64,000 nt of DNA. It comes from JAAUTY01 sp964397305. Lineage in GTDB: Bacteria; Cyanobacteriota; Cyanobacteriia; Cyanobacteriales; Spirulinaceae. The translations under genes were made by a program, and so were the position numbers. Under the pieces are notes generated by a model. The model had not been told where the DNA came from, did no database searches, and saw only the letters and a program-made list of their open reading frames with translations. Below are positions 33,338 to 42,735 of this stretch, one piece after another (position 1 is the first letter of the stretch; each line of letters opens with the position of its first letter). The DNA lies in assembly GCA_964397305.1 (NCBI GenBank), contig CAYNIP010000020.1:1-64000 (forward strand), in the 5' to 3' direction.

Positions 33338-34918
33338 CTAGGTACTTTTGGGGGTGGACGGGGTGGAGAAGAAGGCGCGCACAAATTCGATCAGCAGGGA
33401 CTTGGCCGGGAGGTTAATTTGGGTCGCCGTGGCCGGGGTGGCCGCCGGGTCTTGGCGGTGCGAGAGCCAGCGCTTGCCAAAGTGGGGATTTTGGTAAATG
33501 GGAATTGATTGGTTGCGGGAGTTGCTGGCGCTGACTTGGGTGGGGGCCTGGAGAAAGCTCACGGCGATCCGGTCGGGGTAGTTGTGGTAGTAGTGGCGGT
33601 GCTCCCGGAGGCTCGTGACGGCCTGCTCAAAGGCGAGGCCCAGGTGGCGGATTTGTTCGCACTCGCGGGCGGTGAAGGTATCGGAGCGAATGCCTTGGAG
33701 CACTTGGAGCAGGGCCTGGAGGTGACGGGTGGCTGTCATGCCGTCGCTGAAGGGGAGGAGGGCGCAGTAAGCGATCGCCAACAACTGGTTATTGCCCTCG
33801 ATCGGAAACCGGAGGATGGTGCGGCGCTGGCTGAGCGTGATGTCTGGCGGCCGGAGGAGGATCGGGCAGAAACTGGCGATCGCCTGGTAGTGCTGGGCGA
33901 TCGCCACATGGTCGTCCAAACTCAGGGTCGCATCGACGAGCAGGTGCAAGGTCGGCGGCGCTTCGTTAAAAAATTGCGGCACCTGCTCCGGCGTCAAGGG
34001 GTGGACCTGGCTCTGGTCTCCCTCCGGGCTCAGATCCACCCAGGCACAGGTCAACTGCCCCAGCTTCAGCCCAAAGCGCGACACACCGTAGAGCTTGGCT
34101 CCCGTCAACGTCGCCCCCGTCAAGTCAGCCCCATGCCACTCCACCCGCATCAAGCGAGCCCGGCTGAGATCCGCATGAACCAAGCTGGTATTGAGCAGAT
34201 TGGCGCTGCTGAGGTCGGCCCCCGTGAGATTCGCGCCGCTGAGCTTGGCCTCACTGAGATCGGCCAAGTGGAGATCCGCGCCACTGAGATCCGCCCAGCG
34301 CAGATTGGCGCCCCGCAAATCGGCCCCTACCAAGTTCGCCCGGCTGAGATTCGCCCGGCTGAGATCGGCATCCTTGAGGTTAGCGCCGCTGAGGTCGGCC
34401 CGGTTGAGACTCGCGTTACTGAGGATCACTTCGCTAAAGTCCGCCTCGCTGGCATGACTGTGGCGCAGGTTCGCCGTGGCGAGGTTAGCCCGATGGAGGG
34501 TCGCGCGATAGAGCTGGGCCTCGTGCAGGTTGGCGTGGCTGAGGTTCGCCAGGCTGAGGTCGGCGCGGCTGAGGTCGGCCCGTACCAGTTCCGCGTGCAG
34601 CAGGGTGGCCTCGCTCAGATTGGCTCGAACCAGGTTGGCTCGGATCAGGTTGGCCACATTGAGGCGGGCCCGCCGGAGATTCGCGCCGCTCAGGTTGGCG
34701 GCGCTCAGTCGGGCAACATGGAGCAGGGCTTCACTCAAGTCAGCGCGGCTGAGGTCGGCCCCACTCAGGTTGGCGACCTTCAGATTGGCGCGGGCGAGCA
34801 CGGCCCCGCTCAGTTGGGCACTCTTGAGGTTGGCTTCTGGAAGATCGAGGGCACCAAAATTGCGGAGGCCGTTCTCGTAGAGCTGCGATAATTCTCGAAC
34901 ACGTTCCTTAAGGTTCAT
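33338..34918 (-). CDS. Large pentapeptide repeat protein with C-terminal domain
   Basis: The 526-residue protein has a short N-terminal helix (MNLKERVRELSQLYENG), then about 50 consecutive pentapeptides of the A(D/N)LSX type from about residue 25 to 280. A C-terminal globular domain (about 300-500) of unknown type includes LDDHVAIAQHYQAIA. The long helix should fold as a beta-helical rod. Start at 34918, which leads the conserved N-terminal helix. The opposite strand of the repeat region also stays open, which is an effect of the biased repeat composition and not a gene. Confidence 0.88.
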   Translation of the reverse strand: MNLKERVRELSQLYENGLRNFGALDLPEANLKSAQLSGAVLARANLKVANLSGADLSRADLSEALLHVARLSAANLSGANLRRARLNVANLIRANLVRANLSEATLLHAELVRADLSRADLSLANLSHANLHEAQLYRATLHRANLATANLRHSHASEADFSEVILSNASLNRADLSGANLKDADLSRANLSRANLVGADLRGANLRWADLSGADLHLADLSEAKLSGANLTGADLSSANLLNTSLVHADLSRARLMRVEWHGADLTGATLTGAKLYGVSRFGLKLGQLTCAWVDLSPEGDQSQVHPLTPEQVPQFFNEAPPTLHLLVDATLSLDDHVAIAQHYQAIASFCPILLRPPDITLSQRRTILRFPIEGNNQLLAIAYCALLPFSDGMTATRHLQALLQVLQGIRSDTFTARECEQIRHLGLAFEQAVTSLREHRHYYHNYPDRIAVSFLQAPTQVSASNSRNQSIPIYQNPHFGKRWLSHRQDPAATPATATQINLPAKSLLIEFVRAFFSTPSTPKST

Positions 34919-35024
34919 ACCGGCAGGGAAGGCAGAGGTTGGCAAGGTAACGGCCGAGGGCAGGGCTGCCGCCAGCGGGAGAATCGGTTAGGTGGATGCA
35001 AACTCGCAGCAAGACGAGGAGATG

Positions 35025-35882
35025 ATGACAGACACAACCATCGGCATTGTCGGTCTGGGCTTGATTGGTGGCTCGTTGGGCCTGGACCTGCGGGCCCAAG
35101 GTCTGCGGGTGCTTGGCGTGGCGCAACGGCTCGCAACGGCTCACCAAGCCCGCGATCGCGGAGCCGTGGACGAGGCCGGGACGGAGCTAGCGCGGCTGGC
35201 TCCAGCGGGAATCATCTTCATTTGTACGCCAATTCCGGCGATCGCGCCAACGGTGGCCCAGCTCGCCCCCCACCTCGCGCCGGAAACCGTGATTACCGAT
35301 GTCGGCTCCGTGAAGCAGCCGGTCCTGACTGCGATCGCCCCCCTCTGGCCCAATTTCGTCGGCGGCCACCCCATGGCCGGCACCACGGCCCAAGGCATCG
35401 CCGCTGCCCAACGCCAGCTCTTTGCCAACGCCCCCTATGTGTTAACCCCGACCCCGACAACACCCGCCACCAGTGTGGCGCGAGTAGCCGCCATCGTGCG
35501 CCGCCTCGGGGCACGGCTCTACACCTGCTCCGCCTCGGAACACGATCGCGCCGTAGCCTGGATCTCTCACCTGCCCCTGTTTGCCAGTGCTGCCCTGATC
35601 GCCGCCTGCGAGGGAGAACCCGAGGGCTCGGTGCTCACCTTAGCGCGCCAACTGGCCAGCTCCGGCTTCCGGGACACCAGCCGCGTCGGCGGCGGCAATC
35701 CGGACCTGGGCACGGCGATCGCCCGCAGCAACCGCCAAGAGCTGCTCCGCGCCCTAGGCCGCTACCGCGACACCCTCGAGGACCTGATCGCCCAGCTCGA
35801 GGCCGAGGACTGGCCGGCCCTGGAGCAGTGGTTGCAGGAGACAGCCACGGGGCGATCGCGCTACCTTCCGCCCGAGACCTAA
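35025..35882 (+). CDS. tyrA: Prephenate/arogenate dehydrogenase
   Basis: Oxidative decarboxylation of arogenate (preferred in cyanobacteria) or prephenate, for tyrosine synthesis. The NAD(P) fold opens with IGIVGLGLIGGSLGLDL; other family motifs are FICTPIPAI, VITDVGSVK, GGHPMAGTTAQG and SEHDRAVAWISHLP. The product is 285 residues from 35025; an upstream ATG at 34992 adds 11 unconserved residues. GAGGAG directly precedes 35022. Divergent from the large pentapeptide gene. Chorismate mutase, which makes prephenate, is at 31277-31693. Confidence 0.94.
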   Translation: MTDTTIGIVGLGLIGGSLGLDLRAQGLRVLGVAQRLATAHQARDRGAVDEAGTELARLAPAGIIFICTPIPAIAPTVAQLAPHLAPETVITDVGSVKQPVLTAIAPLWPNFVGGHPMAGTTAQGIAAAQRQLFANAPYVLTPTPTTPATSVARVAAIVRRLGARLYTCSASEHDRAVAWISHLPLFASAALIAACEGEPEGSVLTLARQLASSGFRDTSRVGGGNPDLGTAIARSNRQELLRALGRYRDTLEDLIAQLEAEDWPALEQWLQETATGRSRYLPPET

Positions 35883-36104
35883 AGAGTCTGTGGGCCGCGT
35901 TAGCCGTAATCCCGCAGCATTGAGAGCCCCATAGTAGTGCTTCAGCGCTCCGCCCAGCCGGTCTAAAGAGGGGCTTAAGCCCAACGACTTCTACTCCCAG
36001 GCCCGCAGAATTGGGGGCAAGGAGGAGCTAACACCCAACTACCCCGGTGCGAGCGGCTGCCAAGCCCGCCACGTCAATATTTCGGAAAACCCCGCAAACA
36101 CGCT

Positions 36105-36953
36105 CTAAGGCTTGCCTAGCAGACGACGCAGACGATCGCGCAGCCGCCACCAGCGGCTCCCTTGGAGCCCCTGGAGGGCCTGGCGGGTCTCGGCCAGCTC
36201 GGCGCGCGTCGCTTGGAGTTGCGCCTGAAGCTGTTGGCAACGGGCTTCGCTGTCCAGGGGACGGGCTCGGAGGATGAATTGCACGGTCTCAGCATCGCGA
36301 TCGCCCTGCAAGTGAGCCAAGAGGACGGGATCAACAGCTTGGCGGTCAAACTCGGGCAAAAGATCCGACACGGCCAGCAGGGGCAGCGTCGTGGTCTCCA
36401 GCGCTTCGATCCCGTAGCCCGTCGCCTGGAAGAGTTCCAGCACCGTCCGCCGGGTGAAAAATCGCAGATGGGTATTATCCAGCAATCCATAGGGAGTGTA
36501 GTTGAACTCCCCCTGCCAGAGCATCAGCCGCACGGCCCCGTGGGCCACATTGGGCAGCGAGGCCACCACATAGCCCCCCGGAGTCAAGTGCTGGCGGGCG
36601 GCCTCGAGAAATTGCGCCGGCTGACGCAAGTGCTCCAAGACATCGCCGCAGATGATCGCCTCAAAGGTCTGCTCCCCGAGGAGGGTGGTCAGGGGCACAA
36701 CGTCCAGATCGGCGACGTGGACATGATCGCAATAGGCCCGCGCCGCCGCGGCCGCCTCCGGGTTTAGCTCAATACCCGTCACCCGGCAGCCCTGCTGTTG
36801 CAATAAGTTGGCCAAGTAGCCCGTCGCGCAACCAGCATCCAGGACGTGGCGATCGCGACCCACAAGCTGGAGGATCTTCTTGAGGCTATGGTTATCGTCT
36901 AAGTCGGCGATCGTCGCTGCTTGCTGGCGGAAGTAGGGCTTGGCGGAATTCAT
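36105..36953 (-). CDS. SAM-dependent methyltransferase with C-terminal coiled coil
   Basis: A 282-residue type 12/23 methyltransferase: motif I VLDAGCATGYLANLL, strand-2 acid in GIELNPEA, FEAIICGDVLEHLR and GGYVVASLPNVAH. About 60 C-terminal residues (from SEARCQQLQAQL) predict a coiled coil ending in basic RLRRLLGKP. These proteins often modify sugars in cell-surface polysaccharide pathways. The nearby Wzm/Wzt exporter genes lie 220 bp away, divergent, so a role in exported glycan synthesis is plausible. Confidence 0.85.
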   Translation of the reverse strand: MNSAKPYFRQQAATIADLDDNHSLKKILQLVGRDRHVLDAGCATGYLANLLQQQGCRVTGIELNPEAAAAARAYCDHVHVADLDVVPLTTLLGEQTFEAIICGDVLEHLRQPAQFLEAARQHLTPGGYVVASLPNVAHGAVRLMLWQGEFNYTPYGLLDNTHLRFFTRRTVLELFQATGYGIEALETTTLPLLAVSDLLPEFDRQAVDPVLLAHLQGDRDAETVQFILRARPLDSEARCQQLQAQLQATRAELAETRQALQGLQGSRWWRLRDRLRRLLGKP

Positions 36954-37176
36954 CGGAAAAATCACCCACAGCAGGGCACGCAGGCCAACAGTTCGGCAAA
37001 GTGGCCCTAGGAGTTTCCGCTTGCCAGGCGCTAGCCTAGAGCAGCGGGCCCCTTGCAAGCTCCGATCCTAGCAGGCGCGGGGCCCGACCAAACCCGTAGC
37101 ATCCCCAAGCCGCCCTACCGTGTTGTGGGCAAAATGGGGTAGATTTGCCGGAAGCAATCGCGTTATTCTCGATCTC

Positions 37177-37980
37177 ATGACTGTTTCTCTCCCACGGGAC
37201 CAGCGGCCCGGCTGGCGGCGCTACGGGGACTTGCTCTACGTCCTCGCCGCCCGACACCTCAAGGTGCGCTATCGCGGCTCGTTTCTAGGCATCTATTGGT
37301 CGCTGCTGAATCCTGTGATCATGACGGGACTCTACACCGCCATCTTTGGCACGGTATTCGCGTCCTACTACGACAACTCGGTGCTGAACTATGTGCTGGC
37401 AGCCTTCACCGGCCTCGTGGTGCTCAACTTCTATGCCGCCGCCACGACGCAATCGGTCATCATGGTAGTCTGGAGCGGCGCACTGCTGAACAAGATTCGC
37501 TTGCCGATCAGCGTTTTTCCCATGTCGATGGTGGCGGCCAATGTTTTCCAGTTTTCGGTGGGAGTCTTTCCCCTCTTGGCCCTAGTGACGCTGCTAGTCT
37601 CCCACAGCTTGCTGAACGTGGCGCTATTGATCCTGCCCCTGACCGCGCTGATTCTGGTCTGCCTGGGGGTCTCCTTCTTTGTCAGTGCCTTGTACGTCTT
37701 CTTTCGCGACCTCCACTATTTCTATGAGGTGGTGGTCTTTGTCTTGGGATTGAGCACCCCCATTTTTTATCCCGCCGCCATTGTCCCCGCGAATATCAAG
37801 CAGTTTTTAGTCTTTAATCCCCTCTATCCGATCTTGGAAAGCCTGCGCCAGATCAGCCTTTCAGGAGAGATGCCCGAGTTTTATCCCATCGCCCATGCCT
37901 TGTTGAATGGGGTGTTAATCGCCACGGTTGGTTGGCTGTTTTTTCGGGCTTGGCGATCGCAATTTATGGACTTGCTCTAG
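37177..37980 (+). CDS. ABC-2 polysaccharide/lipopolysaccharide exporter permease (Wzm type)
   Basis: A 267-residue integral membrane protein with six predicted helices and the ABC-2 signature GSFLGIYWSLLNPVIMTGLYT, RDLHYFYEVVVFVLGLSTPIFYPA. It is the permease of an O-antigen/capsule-type exporter. Start at 37177 (MTVSLPRD). Its stop is 8 bp before the ATPase start, so the two form an operon. Confidence 0.92.
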   Translation: MTVSLPRDQRPGWRRYGDLLYVLAARHLKVRYRGSFLGIYWSLLNPVIMTGLYTAIFGTVFASYYDNSVLNYVLAAFTGLVVLNFYAAATTQSVIMVVWSGALLNKIRLPISVFPMSMVAANVFQFSVGVFPLLALVTLLVSHSLLNVALLILPLTALILVCLGVSFFVSALYVFFRDLHYFYEVVVFVLGLSTPIFYPAAIVPANIKQFLVFNPLYPILESLRQISLSGEMPEFYPIAHALLNGVLIATVGWLFFRAWRSQFMDLL

Positions 37981-37988
37981 CGCCTGCC

Positions 37989-38732
37989 ATGGAACTCATT
38001 CGACTCGACCAAGTATCATTGTGGCGACGGACCCAGGAAGAATTCTCCTACGACTTGAAGCGCACTGTGCTTTCCCTCTTTGAGGGGAAATACCGTCACC
38101 CAGTTAAAAAATGTGTCTTGGATCGGGTCGATTTCACCGTCAAGGCCCAGGAAAAGGTCGGGATCATTGGCTCCAATGGCTCCGGGAAATCGACGCTGCT
38201 AAAAGTGATCTGCGGCATCTTGATCCCCACTAGCGGCCAAGTGCGGGTGCGGGGCAACATTGCGCCGCTGCTGGAGCTGGGGGCAGGCTTTGACCCGGAA
38301 ATTTCTGTCCTAGACAACATCATTCTGTATGGAGTCTTGCTGGGCTTTTCGCGGCGGGAGATGCAGCAACACGCGGCGGCCATTCTCGAGTTTGCCGAGC
38401 TCCAAGATTGTGCCCTCCTGCCAGTGAAGGGGTTGTCTTCTGGCATGGTGGCCCGCCTGGGATTTGCCGTCGCTACGGATGTGCAGCCCGATATTCTGAT
38501 TCTTGATGAAGTCCTTTCCGTTGGCGATGAGCGGTTTAAGCGCAAGTGTAAGCAGCGCATTGAAAACTTCTGGCAGAGCAACACCACGATCCTCGTCGTC
38601 TCCCACGATTTGGAGTTTATGAAACAGTCCTGCGAGCGGATTCTCTGGTTGGACAAGGGCAAGGTCGGCTTTTTGGGCGATCCGGAGGAGGCGATCGCCC
38701 GTTACCTGGAGAGCAGCCAGGCCGGCCGCTAG
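37989..38732 (+). CDS. ABC exporter ATPase (Wzt type, without carbohydrate-binding domain)
   Basis: A 247-residue ATPase with Walker A GSNGSGKST, Q-loop GAGFDPEISVLDN, signature LSSGMVARLGFAV, Walker B ILILDEVLSVGD and switch VSHD. It lacks the C-terminal sugar-recognition domain of E. coli O9 Wzt, so substrate recognition must reside elsewhere, as in KpsT. Partner of the preceding permease. Confidence 0.92.
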   Translation: MELIRLDQVSLWRRTQEEFSYDLKRTVLSLFEGKYRHPVKKCVLDRVDFTVKAQEKVGIIGSNGSGKSTLLKVICGILIPTSGQVRVRGNIAPLLELGAGFDPEISVLDNIILYGVLLGFSRREMQQHAAAILEFAELQDCALLPVKGLSSGMVARLGFAVATDVQPDILILDEVLSVGDERFKRKCKQRIENFWQSNTTILVVSHDLEFMKQSCERILWLDKGKVGFLGDPEEAIARYLESSQAGR

Positions 38733-38870
38733 GGCCGGCGGTGATCCCGGCCAAAAAGCGCCGGTAGTCGGGCGGCTCAGCCGCCCCGGACCAGGGTTGC
38801 TGAAGAATTCCCCCCATCCCTGGAGCCCCGCGTCTAGGATCAAGACATTGCCTTTGAGGTTGTCAACTGG

Positions 38871-40475
38871 ATGAGTGCCTTCGCGACTGAAACCCGACTC
38901 TTCGAGCCCGCCATCCCTGGAGCTGACGCGATCCCCGTGATCTTTGGCTTTCCCAATACCTACAGCGTCGGCATCTCCAGCTTGGGCTATCAAGTGATCT
39001 GGGCGCTGCTAGCCCAGCGGGCTGATGTCGATGTGCGGCGTCTGTTTACTGATGTCCACGAGGCCTTGCCCCCTGAGCCCGAATTGCTGGGGTTTTCCCT
39101 CTCCTGGGAGTTGGACTATATCAACATCCTCCAGCTCTTGACCCAGTTGGGTGTGCCCCGGCACGCGGGCGATCGCCAGGCCAGTCATCCCCTCGTCTTC
39201 GGCGGCGGCCCGGTGCTGACGGCCAACCCCGAACCCTTCGCCGCCTTCTTTGACCTGATCCTGCTCGGCGATGGGGAGGACCTGCTCCCCAACTTCATCA
39301 CCGCCTATCAACAAGTGCGCCAGGCCAGTCGCCAGGAGCAGTTACGGGCCCTGGCTCAGGTTCCCGGCCTGTATGTGCCCAGCCTGTATCACGTTACCTA
39401 TGGGAACCCGGAGGGGGCGATCGCCAGCATTGAGCCCGTGGATGCTGACATCCCAGCCACCGTGAGCAAGCAAACCTATCGCGGCAATACCCTCTCAGCC
39501 TCCACGGTCGTGACCCCCCTGGCCGCTTGGGAAAATATCTACATGGTGGAAGTGGTGCGGAGTTGCCCGGAAATGTGCCGCTTTTGCCTCGCCAGCTACC
39601 TAACGCTGCCCTTCCGCACGGCTAGCGTGACCGGGGGACTGCTGCCGGCGATCGCCCGGGGCCTGCAAGTCACGCGGCGGCTGGGACTCTTGGGGGCCTC
39701 CGTGACGCAGCACCCCGAGTTCAGCGACCTGCTGGCCTATTTAGCCAAGCCGGAGTTTGACGATGTGCGGGTGAGCTTGGCCTCGGTGCGGACGAATACG
39801 GTGACGCTGGAACTCGCCCAACTCCTGACGGCCCGGGACACTCATTCAATCACCATTGCCATTGAGAGTGGCTCGGAGCGTCTGCGGCAGATTGTCAATA
39901 AAAAGTTGACCAATGCAGAGATTCTCCAAGCGGCGGCCCAGGCCAAGGCCGGCGGCCTCAAGGGGATTAAGTTCTACGGCATGGTGGGCGTGCCGGGAGA
40001 AACCGCGGAGGACGTGGCGCAAACGGTGGCCCTGTTGCGGGACGTGAAACGGGCGGCGCCGGGCCTGCGGCTGACTTTGGGGTGTAGCACCTTTGTGCCC
40101 AAGGCCCACACACCGTTTCAGTGGTACGGCGTGCAGCCAGGGGCGAAGCAACGCCTGCAAGTCTTGCAAAAGCAGTTGCGCCCCCAGGGCATCGACCTGC
40201 GCCCGGAAAGCTACAACTGGTCAGTGATCCAAGCGCTGATCGCCCGGGGCGATCGCCGCCTCACCCCCCTCCTGGAACTGACGCGGGAATTTGGCGATTC
40301 TCTGGGCAGCTACAAGCGGGCCTTTAAGGCCCTGCGGGGCCAGGTTCCCCCCCTTGAGTTCTACGTGCATCAGGACTGGCCCACGACCCAGGTCCTCCCC
40401 TGGCAACACCTGCAAGGTCCCCTGCCGGTCGCCACGCTGGAGAAGCACTTAGCCGCGGCCCAGAGTTGGTTCTAG
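38871..40475 (+). CDS. B12-binding-domain radical SAM protein
   Basis: A 534-residue protein. The N-terminal part (about 15-170) resembles a cobalamin-binding Rossmann region (FGFPNTYSVGISSLGYQ, GFSLSWELDYINIL, LLGDGEDLLP). The radical SAM domain has the cluster motif CPEMCRFC (Cys 232, 236, 239) and KFYGMVGVPGETAED. Similar proteins in this family are mostly of unknown substrate. No partner gene is evident nearby; spacing to the upstream ABC genes is 138 bp. Confidence 0.85.
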   Translation: MSAFATETRLFEPAIPGADAIPVIFGFPNTYSVGISSLGYQVIWALLAQRADVDVRRLFTDVHEALPPEPELLGFSLSWELDYINILQLLTQLGVPRHAGDRQASHPLVFGGGPVLTANPEPFAAFFDLILLGDGEDLLPNFITAYQQVRQASRQEQLRALAQVPGLYVPSLYHVTYGNPEGAIASIEPVDADIPATVSKQTYRGNTLSASTVVTPLAAWENIYMVEVVRSCPEMCRFCLASYLTLPFRTASVTGGLLPAIARGLQVTRRLGLLGASVTQHPEFSDLLAYLAKPEFDDVRVSLASVRTNTVTLELAQLLTARDTHSITIAIESGSERLRQIVNKKLTNAEILQAAAQAKAGGLKGIKFYGMVGVPGETAEDVAQTVALLRDVKRAAPGLRLTLGCSTFVPKAHTPFQWYGVQPGAKQRLQVLQKQLRPQGIDLRPESYNWSVIQALIARGDRRLTPLLELTREFGDSLGSYKRAFKALRGQVPPLEFYVHQDWPTTQVLPWQHLQGPLPVATLEKHLAAAQSWF

Positions 40476-40500
40476 GGGGACAGGTTCCGCTAGCTCTCGG

Positions 40501-41205
40501 TTACTGGGGTGGCCTTAAGTTTTCCAGGTGGCGCGATCGCTTCGGGGGCAAGGGTAAATTCAAGCGATGGTGAAAGTCCTGCTGCACCTTGTCCGTGAGG
40601 CGGGGCGAGATCTGGCGCACAATCTGGGCTAGGAGGCGATCGCCGGTGCTTTGAATCAGGGACTGGGGGAGGCGATGGATGAAGTGGGGAAAGTGAAGCG
40701 TGACGAACAGGTGCAATTGCCACTCGACGCGGGTAATGCGCGGGCCGATATCGTCCGCAATCGCCCAGGGAGCATCCTGCCGCGCCAGCTCAGCCAACTG
40801 CATCACCGCTCGGTAATCCACCTCGTAGCCCGGTGGTGTGTAGCCGGGGACGGGAACGCTGTACATGTTGTAAAGGCCGCTGGCGGGCGGTTGCAACACC
40901 ACGCCCATCTTCGGCTCCACCTCATAGCCAAAGGCCCCAAAGCGGCCGATGGTCAACACATAGCCATTCTCCCCTAGGGGCTCAGCGTGCATGGGCTGGG
41001 CGCAAGCCGGGAACCAGCCCTCGTGGGCCTCTAGGTACTCAGCGACCGCCTGGCGCGGGCTATACATGAACATCCCCCCCTGGAAGTGAGCCTCAAAGGT
41101 AAACGGCTCCAAGGCTACCGGTGCAAGCGCGTCAGCCTCAAGCTCAGTCTCGGCCCTGGGCTCGAGGCCTTCATTGAACTGGCGATCGCCGCAATATGAC
41201 TGCAT
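40501..41205 (-). CDS. DUF1997 family protein
   Basis: A 234-residue protein of the DUF1997 family, which is confined to cyanobacteria and plants. Recognisable sections are FEAHFQGGMFMYSPRQAVAEYL, LTIGRFGAFGYEVEPKMGVVL and LFVTLHFPHFIHRLPQSLIQ. The function is unknown; the fold may be related to START/SRPBCC. It is convergent with the radical SAM gene. Confidence 0.78.
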   Translation of the reverse strand: MQSYCGDRQFNEGLEPRAETELEADALAPVALEPFTFEAHFQGGMFMYSPRQAVAEYLEAHEGWFPACAQPMHAEPLGENGYVLTIGRFGAFGYEVEPKMGVVLQPPASGLYNMYSVPVPGYTPPGYEVDYRAVMQLAELARQDAPWAIADDIGPRITRVEWQLHLFVTLHFPHFIHRLPQSLIQSTGDRLLAQIVRQISPRLTDKVQQDFHHRLNLPLPPKRSRHLENLRPPQ

Positions 41206-41351
41206 AAGATACCCCTCAGTGCCGTGGTTCCGTCCGCCCTAGCGCTGCCATTTTAGCTTAAGTTTTCTGGGGACCGTGCCCCCTCGGAGGAACTCCGGCC
41301 AGCTTGCTATAGTATTGCCAGTGAACTCGCCTCCCCTTGCCTGCTGCCCCC

Positions 41352-42689
41352 ATGGTCAAAATTTGCCACCGCCGCGCTCTAGGTCCCCAGCCTGTCTACG
41401 ATCTGGGGGTTGTTCGTGACCACAACTTTCTTTTGGCCAACGGGGTGGTAGCTGCCAATTGCTTTAACAAGTCCCACTCCACAGCCTACGCCTACGTGAC
41501 TTACCAGACCGCCTACCTGAAGGCGAACTACCCGGTGGAGTACATGGCGGCGCTGCTAACGGACTGTAGCAGCAACAAAGACAAGGTGCGGAACTACATC
41601 GCCACCTGTCAGAAAATGGGCATCAACGTCGAGCCACCGGACATTAACCGTTCCGGTATTGACTTTACCCCCTCCGACCATCGCATTCTCTTCGGCCTCT
41701 CGGCGGTGCCCAACATTGGCCAAGGGGCGATTGAGGGCATTCTCACGGCTCGGGCGGCCGGCGATCGCTTCCAGAGCCTCGCGGACTTCTGCACCCGTGT
41801 TGACCTGCGCCAGGTCAATCGCCGCGCCCTGGAAACCCTAATCGAGTGCGGTTGCTTTGACTCCCTGCACCCAAACCGGAATCAGCTCCTGCAAGGGCTG
41901 GAGGCGATCACCCTCTGGGCCCAGCGGCGGGCTAAGGAACGGGATCTTGGCCAGATGAATCTTTTTGATGCCTTGGGCGGGGGCGAGAGCAGCGCCGTGG
42001 AGCAGTTTGATGCCGTGCCCACCCTGCCGGAGGTTCCCGATTTTTCGCCCCAGGAGAAGCTGAACCGGGAAAAAGAGTTGATTGGCTTCTATATTTCCGA
42101 ACACCCCTTGGATAATCTGGCGGCGACCAAGGTGTTGCAGCCGCTGCAACTGAGTGAAATCGGCTCCGCTCCCAGAAAGCAACTGATCAGCGCGATCGCC
42201 CTTGTCACCAGCATCAAAGCCATCACGACGAAGAAGGGCGATCCGATGGCCTTTGTGCAACTAGAAGATATGTCGGGTCAAGTCGAAGGCATTGTTTTCC
42301 CCAAGGTCTACGAGCGCGTCAGTGATTTTCTCCAGATGGACACGCGCCTCGTTGTGTGGGGCAAGGTGGAAAATCGTGATGACGAGTCCCCCCAGCTATT
42401 GATCGAGGATCTGGAGTCTGTGGAAGCGCCCCGCTTGGTGGTGGTGCGGCTGACGGCGGCTCAGGCGACGGACCAAGCCTTCCAGCGCACCCTGCGGGAG
42501 GTGCTGACCCAGCAGGCTGGCAAGCCCAGCCAGACGCGCGTACCGGTGATCGCGGCCATTGAAGCCGGGCCCCAGTGCAAGTTTGTGCGGCTGGACCGCC
42601 AGTACTGGGTGCGGGACCCCGACGCGGCGATCGCCGCCCTCACCCAGGCCAACTACACCGCCACCAGACCCCGCCTCACCACCCCCTAA
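41352..42689 (+). CDS. dnaE: DNA polymerase III alpha subunit, C-terminal half with DnaE split intein C fragment
   Basis: The 445-residue product begins with the 36-residue C-intein MVKICHRRALGPQPVYDLGV… ending VRDHNFLLANGVVAAN, followed by the +1 Cys of CFNKSHSTAYAY. In trans-splicing, this half ligates to an N-half made from a distant gene, giving the full replicative polymerase. The exteins cover the C-terminal finger, helix-hairpin-helix and OB-fold (VQLEDMSGQVEGIVFPKVYE). The intein's penultimate residue is Ala, where most such inteins have Ser before the final Asn. TATAGT (41308-41313) may be the -10 element. No N-terminal half is in the window. Confidence 0.96.
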   Translation: MVKICHRRALGPQPVYDLGVVRDHNFLLANGVVAANCFNKSHSTAYAYVTYQTAYLKANYPVEYMAALLTDCSSNKDKVRNYIATCQKMGINVEPPDINRSGIDFTPSDHRILFGLSAVPNIGQGAIEGILTARAAGDRFQSLADFCTRVDLRQVNRRALETLIECGCFDSLHPNRNQLLQGLEAITLWAQRRAKERDLGQMNLFDALGGGESSAVEQFDAVPTLPEVPDFSPQEKLNREKELIGFYISEHPLDNLAATKVLQPLQLSEIGSAPRKQLISAIALVTSIKAITTKKGDPMAFVQLEDMSGQVEGIVFPKVYERVSDFLQMDTRLVVWGKVENRDDESPQLLIEDLESVEAPRLVVVRLTAAQATDQAFQRTLREVLTQQAGKPSQTRVPVIAAIEAGPQCKFVRLDRQYWVRDPDAAIAALTQANYTATRPRLTTP

Positions 42690-42735
42690 ACCCCGGAGGG
42701 CCCGAGGCCTGCCACCACTCCCCACTCCCCAACCC

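Noticed and set aside
33509..34891. 460-codon open frame on the + strand opposite the large pentapeptide gene
   Set aside because: It is the complement of biased pentapeptide codons; its translation is a repetitive artefact with no family similarity, and the minus-strand gene is clear.
35971..35982. Perfect palindrome GGGCTTAAGCCC in the tyrA–methyltransferase gap
   Set aside because: Short, convergent-gene gap, no T tract and no second copy; no function can be argued.
42690..42735. Possible cobalamin riboswitch before the BtuF-like gene
   Set aside because: The gap is only 46 bp and lacks a B12-box-like sequence.
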